64,000 nucleotides of DNA from Lagopus muta. Lineage: Eukaryota; Chordata; Aves; Galliformes; Phasianidae. The stretch covers positions 18,829,505-18,893,504 of the forward strand of contig NC_064434.1 of assembly GCF_023343835.1 (NCBI RefSeq), in the 5' to 3' direction. Below are positions 57,555 through 64,000 of the stretch, piece after piece; within the stretch, counting starts at the first letter, position 1, and each line of letters opens with the position of its first letter. The notes below the pieces were generated by a model. That model worked only from the letters and a program-made list of their open reading frames with translations, was not told where the DNA came from and ran no database searches. The translations under genes and the position numbers were made by a program.

Positions 57555-59102
57555 ATGAGTAACAGTATTGCCAGTATGAAAAGTGAAGATGTGTTATTTG
57601 ACCTTTTAGAAAAGCATGGTGCTCGTCCCTCTTTGTCAGGGGTGGACTGGGCACGCCAAAATTGGCATAATTTGCAGAGTGTTTCGGACCGCATTAGTGT
57701 CTTACAGAATGAAGCTCGTACACGAGCTGGAAAAGGAAAGTCGTTTATTTGTGCCGTACTCGGGGCTACTTTAAAAGCAGCCGTGGAGTTCCGAAATGAA
57801 AAGCATTCGGCAGAACTCCAAACCATACAAGCACTGCAGGAATCGGTTAAAGTAACACAAGAATTGGTGAAAACTCTGCAGAATCAAATAGTGAACCTTG
57901 AGGAACAATTAGAAAGAGAGAAACGTAATTCGGCTTTGCTGCAAATGGCTTTTAAGGAACTGCTAACGTGTAAGCATGCCAGCCATACCATCACCCGTAG
58001 TTTGCCTCGAGAAAAAACTTTTCCTCAGGTGGAACTACCAGGAATGAGGGAAAGGCTAGATGAAATAGAAACTCCAATAGCCCCATTGCGTCCTTTGATG
58101 AAAACTGAATATACATTTGATAACAGTGAGGATCTAGATCCTCAAATGAATGTTAAGGAAATTCCCTTCTCAGCCACTGAACTAGCAAAATTGAAGAAAG
58201 ATTTTAGCCGCTCTCCAAAGGAATCTGAAACAGAGTATGTATGGAGGGTTAGCCTCACTGGTGGAGACCAGATTCTGCTAACAGAAAAGGAAGCAGAAGG
58301 TTATTGGGGACCAGGAGTATTTTTAACTACTGGCAACAGTCGTGCTCCCTGGTCCTTAACACAAAGGGCTGCCTATTGGGCAGGTGGTCTCAACCCTTTA
58401 GAACGGGGAGACCCTCTTGCCATTACTGGAACAGTTGATCAGTTAGTAGAGAGTGTTCAAAAGGCTGCTTGTCTCCAAATGATGTATGATAGAAAGCTGC
58501 AGCCACACCATGAATCACCTATGATGATGCCTGTTGATCCTGAGAGAATGACTGCTTTAATTAGGGGGCTTCCAGAGTCGTTAAAACCTATAGGTATACA
58601 ACTGCAAGGAAAAATACAGGTAATGTCTCAGGGAGAGAGAACCCAGCCAGTGTTAAAAGTAACTGTAACCCCCAACCATCTGCAGTCAGGATGCAAAGTA
58701 TGGACGTGGGGGGAGGTAGCCCAAGAGTTAATTAATTATGGAAGAAAATATGGGCAAGTGGTTTCTTTTCCCAGTAAATCTGAGCCCACAGGTGTAAGGC
58801 TTGCAGCAGCCAGTCTTGCCCCCAGGCCACCTAGCCCAAAGCTCAGTGGGTCTGGAAGGGTCTCATTGCCAGTAAAAACCGGTAGGCGGAATATCTTTCA
58901 TAAACGTAATGGACTTTGGACTCTGGGCTGGAAAAAGGGCATTCCACGAAATTTGATGGATGTATTGACAACAGATAGGTTAGAGAAATTAGTTAACTGG
59001 TGGCCAGAACAAAAGCTCCAGAATCTCGAAGAGAGCAAAATCCCAGGTCCTAGGGCCTTTCTCAGGGAACCTGAAGGGCTCTCCAAGCCATTAGTAAACT
59101 GA
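57555..59102 (+). CDS. ENS-1: ENS-1/ERNI-like protein, gag-position ORF of the provirus (515 aa)
   Basis: This is the only long intact gene in the window. It lies where gag lies. An in-frame TAA two codons upstream makes Met1 (57555) the first possible start, but its context is weak (T at -3); Met8 (57576) has A at -3. Layout: an N-terminal basic/hydrophobic part with FICAVLGATLKAAVEF (64-79); a coiled coil at about 84-135 with heptad Leu/Val/Ile; a linker rich in Pro; a capsid-like helical part at about 200-400 containing EYVWRVSLTGGDQILL and EGYWGPGVF; a basic tail. Cysteines at 66, 139, 306 and 380 cannot form a CCHC zinc knuckle. It matches the chicken ENS-1/ERNI family, which I recall as about 490 aa and coiled-coil; the known role (timing of SOX2 onset with geminin and HP1) comes from the literature, not from this sequence. 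No frameshift or stop interrupts it. The locus number within the family is not known. Confidence 0.85.
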   Translation: MSNSIASMKSEDVLFDLLEKHGARPSLSGVDWARQNWHNLQSVSDRISVLQNEARTRAGKGKSFICAVLGATLKAAVEFRNEKHSAELQTIQALQESVKVTQELVKTLQNQIVNLEEQLEREKRNSALLQMAFKELLTCKHASHTITRSLPREKTFPQVELPGMRERLDEIETPIAPLRPLMKTEYTFDNSEDLDPQMNVKEIPFSATELAKLKKDFSRSPKESETEYVWRVSLTGGDQILLTEKEAEGYWGPGVFLTTGNSRAPWSLTQRAAYWAGGLNPLERGDPLAITGTVDQLVESVQKAACLQMMYDRKLQPHHESPMMMPVDPERMTALIRGLPESLKPIGIQLQGKIQVMSQGERTQPVLKVTVTPNHLQSGCKVWTWGEVAQELINYGRKYGQVVSFPSKSEPTGVRLAAASLAPRPPSPKLSGSGRVSLPVKTGRRNIFHKRNGLWTLGWKKGIPRNLMDVLTTDRLEKLVNWWPEQKLQNLEESKIPGPRAFLREPEGLSKPLVN

Positions 59103-59981
59103 TGTTTCCGCCCCTCCCAAGTGAGCGGGGTGGGGGCGGTGAAGGGTGGATGTATTCGAAAGCTCACAACAAAGGGGAAACACTTATCGCCTGGGCCAGC
59201 CTGTGTTTGGCTCAGCTAACCTGGGGCTTGTTTCCCTAAGCTTAACGGGATACCTTAACAAATATCCTTGGAAGGCCAAGGACACAGCGAAAAAGGAATA
59301 TAAAATTAACTCTTGCTGGATTGCTCCCTCATTTGTTAACCATATTAACAAAGCCCCCCCCAAAAAAGGGCAAGTCGGTGTCTCATTTTTATTTTTTCAG
59401 AATACTCCTATGGACCTTGGCTGAACACAGAAAGAACTCTAATGTTTTGTGACAGAAATATTGAAAATGTGATCATGTTAGAAAACTGAATATACCTCTT
59501 GATTACATTTTGTATTTTGGTTGCAAAAGTACTATGTTTTGTGTTGTTGTGGGTAGTAATGTTGTATCTCTATTTGTTATATTTATTTGTTATTGGTTAT
59601 TGCCGAATGTATGGTTGCCTCTTTTCATTTTCAACTTTTTATTCACCATGTAACATACGTATCACCACTCCCGAGGTATCACCGAGCGGTGCCTGTGGCA
59701 AATTGATATTGTGACCTGTCGCAACCCTTATGTTTGTTAATTGTATGGTTCCGTGTTTTATAAGATGTGTTGTATCACCTATGTAGATTGTAACCTCCTC
59801 TATTGATGGGGAAGTCAAGCACATCAGGGCCCACCCTGATGAATCTCTTGTAATGATTGTATGAAACTTTTGATTCCCTACCCCCTTCGCCCCCCTTTAC
59901 CCCTATGCTTGCTATCTTTTTCTCTCACCATCATGGATCATCTGTGTCCCATTTTAAAGCAACCTTTGAGTCACGGGGTGG
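59103..59981 (+). other. Proviral tail with possible env remnants
   Basis: The tail lacks any long frame. A short frame from ATG 59150 has a signal-peptide-like core (LIAWASLCLAQLTWGLF) and then stops. A second frame at 59499-59714 begins without ATG and has about 40 very hydrophobic residues (VAKVLCFVLLWVVMLYLYLL within it), like a transmembrane anchor. These could be the two ends of a deleted env, but the similarity is only in character. A perfect 8-bp stem with a 4-nt loop (CATCAGGG-CCCA-CCCTGATG) lies at 59822-59841. The purine-rich run before the 3' LTR is short (ACGGGGTGG at 59973-59981). Confidence 0.5.
59973..59981 (+). promoter_or_regulatory. Weak polypurine tract before 3' LTR
   Basis: ACGGGGTGG ends exactly at the 3' LTR start. 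It is the only purine-rich stretch at the place where plus-strand priming must occur, though interrupted by C and T. Confidence 0.4.
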
Positions 59982-60943
59982 TGTAAAAGACTATACTATT
60001 AACTTCTGTGTCTCAAAGCTTGCTGGGGACACAGATGGACTTGTTCAAGTCCGGAGCAAGGATTGTGAAATCCTTTGTTTGAAGGACACAGATGAACAAG
60101 TTCAGGCAAGTCCTGGGCAAAGGTTGTGAGATCCTTTGTCTGGGGGAACGCTGATGGACAAGGCCAGGGGCGACGAGAGCGAGATGAACTGCAGCTGAAT
60201 AGCTGTGAAGTGCTCCTTTGTGTGGGCTTATCTCCGGATGATGGCCATCTCAGGAGGTACTCAATGACTCTTGCTCGAGGCCCATCCTTGTCACGTAGGC
60301 AGGAGAACAAGGAGGATAAAAGAGGAACTGAAAACCATGAGGATAGGTTTCTGACAACAGATTCCTCATGACGAACCCAGGTTTTCTGACAACAGATTCC
60401 TCATGACGAACGCAAGGTTTTCTGACAACAGATTCCTCATGAAGAACGGGAGGTTTCTGACAACAGATTCCTCATGACGAACGCAAGGTTTTTCTGACAA
60501 GAGATTCCTCCTGAAGAAGAAGAGGGATTCCTGACGATCAGATTCCTCGTGAAGTGACTCCTGCATGCTGCTGAACTCTCCTGAGCCTGCTGCCTGACCG
60601 CTGTTGCTGCTTCAAGACTTGGCTTCTCGACTTCTTCGTCTACCTGCCTGCTGCCCAAGGCCGGCCACGCTGCTGCTCCCCGTCTTCTGCTGCGTTCTGC
60701 CCGGGACCTTCAAACACCGTGCAACGGGACCGCTGCTGGATCCTGCTGGTGACTATCCCCGCTTTACGCAACTCCTGCTTCTTCTCCACCTTTTCTATCG
60801 CCCTCCTTCCCTTCCCCGTCTCCCTGATTAGGTCTTAGTAATAAACTGGATGCAACAACATATGAACCGTTGTTTCTTAATCTCACACCGGGTATACAGA
60901 TATTAAAGAACCTCATCTCCCTCCTATAAATTGGAGCGAGACA
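59982..60943 (+). repeat. 3' LTR of the provirus
   Basis: 962 bp, identical to 56016-56977 except A at 59987 instead of G at 56021. It has the same TATA-like site (60316-60322), GATA/ETS motifs (60227-60239) and tandem array (60348-60554). It is followed by the target duplication GTCCC and by the rest of the interrupted CR1. Confidence 0.95.
60840..60845 (+). terminator. Polyadenylation signal of the proviral transcript
   Basis: AATAAA in the 3' LTR; the transcript of the gag-position gene most likely ends 15-30 bp downstream of it. Confidence 0.75.
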
Positions 60944-60976
60944 GTCCCTTCCAACTCAAATGATTCTATGATTCAT
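60944..60976 (+). mobile_element. CR1 3' terminus, right part of the provirus-bearing copy
   Basis: GTCCCTTCCAACTCAAATGA followed by TTCTATGATTC completes the CR1 terminal block that is cut at 56015. It proves that the provirus integrated into the CR1 tail. Confidence 0.9.
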
Positions 60977-61190
60977 CTAAAAACTGGGAAGCACTTCTGC
61001 ACTGTGCACATGACAGAGAACTGGCACAGGTCCCCCAGAGGCTGTGGAGTCTCCTACTTTGTAGATCCACAAAATCCACCTGGACACAATCCTGGGCAAG
61101 CTCTTCTGGGTGTCTCTGCTTCAGCAGGGGTTGGACCAAATGGACACAGATGGCCCCGCTAACACCATCTATTCTGAGATTCTGTGATAT
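60977..61190 (+). mobile_element. CR1 LINE 3' region, right part of an interrupted copy
   Basis: AAAACTGGGAAGCACTTCTG, CACATGACAGAGAACTGGCA, CAGAGGCTGTGGAGTCTCCT, CAGCAGGGGTTGGACCAAAT and ATTCTGAGATTCTGTGA follow the CR1 tail. It takes over where the piece at 55728-55823 breaks off. Confidence 0.85.
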
Positions 61191-61902
61191 TCCTGTCCTT
61201 CTCTCAAGCTTCTTTTTTTCACTGTAATTTTTCCTTCTGTCTTTCTGTGGAGGGGGAGTAAGAGAGCAGCATGGCCCAGCTGCCCATCATTGTTCTTAGA
61301 ATAGCACTTCACTAACAATCTTTTTACAAACTTTTTTTTAATTACAGGCAGAATTGTCACCTATATCACTAATAAGTCTGCTAGTAGCACTTCAGATTCT
61401 CAGATTTTCCCATGCATTATGTGTGATGTGAGCAGTTTCTGCAGGCTGGTAATGCAGTTGCTGCAGAAACTGTAGTCCAGCTAATGTAAAATATTTCTCC
61501 TGTATCTTGGCATAAATAATGAAGGGCACAGCAGTATCCAGTTATTCACTAAATGTTTCAGACACTGGCACTTAGAAATCCCAGAGGCATCTCTGCCTTT
61601 CAGAAAGTGTACCAAAGGAATGCTCCATCATGTTGTGGCATAAGAAAAGTGCATGGTTAAACTGACAATACTATCCTATAGTGTCTGCATAAGGTTGTAT
61701 TATGGTTAGAAATGTACACATGTAAGTAGGCACTACCACTCCATTAATTACTTTTGTCCATATTTGAAAAAAAAAACAAGTTAAAAAGTCCTTCAATATT
61801 CTTCAGATGTAGGTCTACGAAAATTTAGGTCTACGAAAGCCTACGAAAATTAACATATTTCAAACAGGAATGTCTCAGCATATCATGATAGCATATACAT
61901 GT

Positions 61903-61943
<41 letters not shown>

Positions 61944-64000
61944 TATATGTACGCACACAATTCTCTGTGTCCTGTAGTTGTTGAAGAAATTGGGTGGAAA
62001 TGTCTTGATGCATATCTGAAGAGCAGGTAGGTGCTCAGGTTTGGGCAGCAGAGGCTGTTGGGCTTCCATGAGGAGGGACTGGGCCTGCCAGAGAGCAACT
62101 GAGTCGGTGTCCACAATCAGCTACAGTCAATCAGCTACTGCGTGACCACAGAAAAGTACAGTGCAGGGTTTTTTACACAAAGAGAAAAAAAAAATATCTT
62201 GTGACAGCATAGTATGTGGGTTGAGGCAACAGACCTGGCTATGAGTTTCTTTTTTCCAGTCTTTCTGCTTTTAGGTACTGAGCAGCATATGTAGGAAAAC
62301 CACTCATCCACTGGTGCTTCAGGCTTCCTTTTTTTTAAACCTGCTCTATGCCTTACTCTGACATCTATTACCTCCTCCTTCAATTTGCCCTAAATGTGTG
62401 TCTCCTCTTATACATTCCTGCCTATAGCTACCATTAATTCATGTCTTCAGTTCATGCAAGAATAAACAGCACACTGTCCTGTATTTCATTTGATAAGCTA
62501 TTACTTTAAACTTCAACAGCACTTAAGTATCCCCTCAAAAATTTTCATAGAAAAAATCAAATTGCTTGATAATTTTTGTGACTTCTTCTCACTCTCAGTG
62601 ATGCAACCAGTGCAATCAGAGTGAAAATGAATTAAAAACAAAACAAGAAAAACTACTAAACGTCTGGAAAGCAGCATTGTGCTAACTTCCTGTTCTGTGG
62701 TGTTTTTCTGTTGTTGTTTTGTGTTGTTTTTTTCTTGTTTTTAGCTTTCTGTTTTTAACTTCACAGTACAGAGCTTGCTATACAGGCAAACTAGCAGAAA
62801 CAGCAGTATTCAGAAGCAACCCTCTCATACTGTCAAGGAAAGAATATGTGGGTATGTTCAAACTGAAATACTAAAGATTACAATGTCTCATGCATGTTTG
62901 GATTGTACTGTTAGACACTACAAAATATGCAGTAATTTGTAATTTCTCCTGAACACAACAGTAATATTGACTTTATCTTGATGGTGTCCAAAAAACATTT
63001 GTTGGTTCCCACCCCTTCTCATACACTCTCATTCTGTTATGTTTTCTCTGGGCACTGTTCTATGAAACAAAATTTGTGGATATCCAAACCTGTTGCAACA
63101 CAAACAGAAGTTAAACTTCTTTTCTGCACAAGAAGATATTCTTCTAATATCCAGGGAAAAAAATACAGGCAATTTAGTAAAGCAGGAAAAGCAGAAGGAG
63201 TGTTTCATGACTAGCAAGGGCAGACTCATGTGGATTGATCTAGTTTGCAACAGTTTCTTTTAAAAAAAGTATCAGAAACGACACTTGATCATCAAGTAGA
63301 ATGAAAGGATAAAAGCAGGCAGTAGGAATTCTCATTAAAAAAAAAAAAAAAATCAACATTATTTATAAGGAGCAAAATAATTATTGACTTTTTTTTTTTT
63401 TCTGCGAAAACAAGAGCTCTTGTGCATATATTCCATAAAATTGGGCTTCCTTCAAGGCTTCCAAGACTCCTGCCCACTTCAGCATCTATAATCAACTCTT
63501 TTAATAATAAAGCCTAAATTAAGAATTCTTATTTCCTGAACAACACTGCAGGAAAAAAATTATGTACTTACCACCTTTTTTCCTCAAACTTATTTGTTAG
63601 AAGAGAATACCAAGTGCACAGATTTTCGTGCACATACACATTTTTGAAAGAATCAATACACTAAGTCAATAGTTCCTATTTTCTGACTTCGCAATTTAAG
63701 TTCTCATTTCTAACATTTTCTTTTGACAGTTAAATGATGCTTTCCCAAATGTTATTTCAGTTTCAAGTGTCATACATGCAGCAAAAGAGATAAGAATAAT
63801 TTAACTCCATTCATTTATAAACATTTTAATTACTACAGTTTCAGATGGAGTATGACATATTTAGGAAATATCATTGTTTCACCTTTGCATTTGCCATTAA
63901 TAATCACACTGTGAATCTAGTAATAGCAACATACAAGTTACCACTGAGATTAGCTCACTGCTACTGCCATTATAACTGCATTTTATCTTACCATTTTTCT
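61191..64000. other. AT-rich non-coding DNA to the window end
   Basis: No gene was recognised. It contains a (CA)n microsatellite at 61905-61938, a small repeat of CTACGAAA words at 61809-61852, and A/T-rich tracts at 63336-63352 and 63390-63403. Confidence 0.45.
61905..61938. repeat. (CA)n microsatellite
   Basis: About 16 CA units followed by ATATACATATATG. The three overlapping minus frames at 61831-62116 are produced by this repeat. Confidence 0.95.

Larger units (their letters stand above)
56016..60943 (+). mobile_element. Young, internally deleted ENS-1/ERNI-family endogenous retrovirus
   Basis: The 4928-bp provirus consists of a 5' LTR (962 bp), PBS, leader, one gag-position gene, an 879-bp tail and a 3' LTR (962 bp). 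It is bounded by the perfect 5-bp duplication GTCCC (56011-56015 and 60944-60948). The internal region is only 3004 bp; protease, polymerase and integrase are missing and no complete env is present. It is recognised as a member of the chicken ENS-1/ERNI (cENS, Soprano-related) family from the LTR-gene-LTR layout and the coiled-coil gene. A 5-bp duplication and a serine-tRNA primer site fit class III (ERVL/HERV-S-like) better than alpharetroviruses. It could only move with enzymes supplied in trans. Confidence 0.92.

Noticed and set aside
59499..59714. 71-codon hydrophobic frame as an independent membrane protein gene
   Set aside because: It has no ATG start, sits in the proviral tail, and is better seen as a possible env remnant.
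61831..62116. Three overlapping minus frames
   Set aside because: They are created by the (CA)n microsatellite, which gives Cys-Val repeats.

Overview
This window looks like nuclear DNA of a galliform bird, most probably chicken. The reasons are the many CR1 LINE fragments with the avian (ATTCTATG)n type 3' end, the AT-rich and gene-poor background, and a provirus that I recognise as a member of the chicken ENS-1/ERNI (cENS, Soprano-related) endogenous retrovirus family. This is intronic or intergenic DNA. I could not identify any host coding exon with certainty. The many 60-190 codon open frames are chance frames or lie inside repeats.

The centrepiece is a short, very young endogenous retrovirus at 56016-60943 (+). 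Its two 962-bp LTRs differ at one position. It has a perfect 5-bp target duplication (GTCCC), an 18-nt primer binding site matching tRNA-Ser, a 577-bp leader with degenerate internal repeats, and one uninterrupted 515-codon gag-position gene (57555-59102) with a central coiled coil. There is no zinc knuckle and no protease, polymerase or integrase. An 879-bp tail follows, with a hydrophobic stretch that may be an env remnant. The LTR drives and terminates the single gene, as described for ENS-1/ERNI, a retroviral gene used in early chick embryos. The provirus sits in one CR1 copy that itself appears to interrupt another CR1 copy.

Two older LTRs of the same family, also on the + strand, lie at 3856-4641 (solo, TSD GACAG) and 19832-20549 (3' end lost). 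They share the polyadenylation-signal/U5 block and a GATA-type site, but carry different central repeats. An unrelated 395-bp solo LTR at 39768-40162 lies on the minus strand, has a 6-bp TSD (AATTAG) and looks alpha/beta-retroviral.

Layout: 1-20 kb is AT-rich background with CR1 pieces and two ENS-family LTRs. 20-35 kb has simple repeats (a C20 run, a 39-T run) and CR1 pieces. 34.6-35.4 kb is a possible promoter/first exon with a REST-like (RE1) motif and a good splice donor. 35-54 kb is background with a degenerate CR1 and the minus-strand LTR. 54-61.2 kb is the CR1 cluster and provirus. 61.2-64 kb is background. All positions were read by eye; fragment borders of old repeats are approximate.
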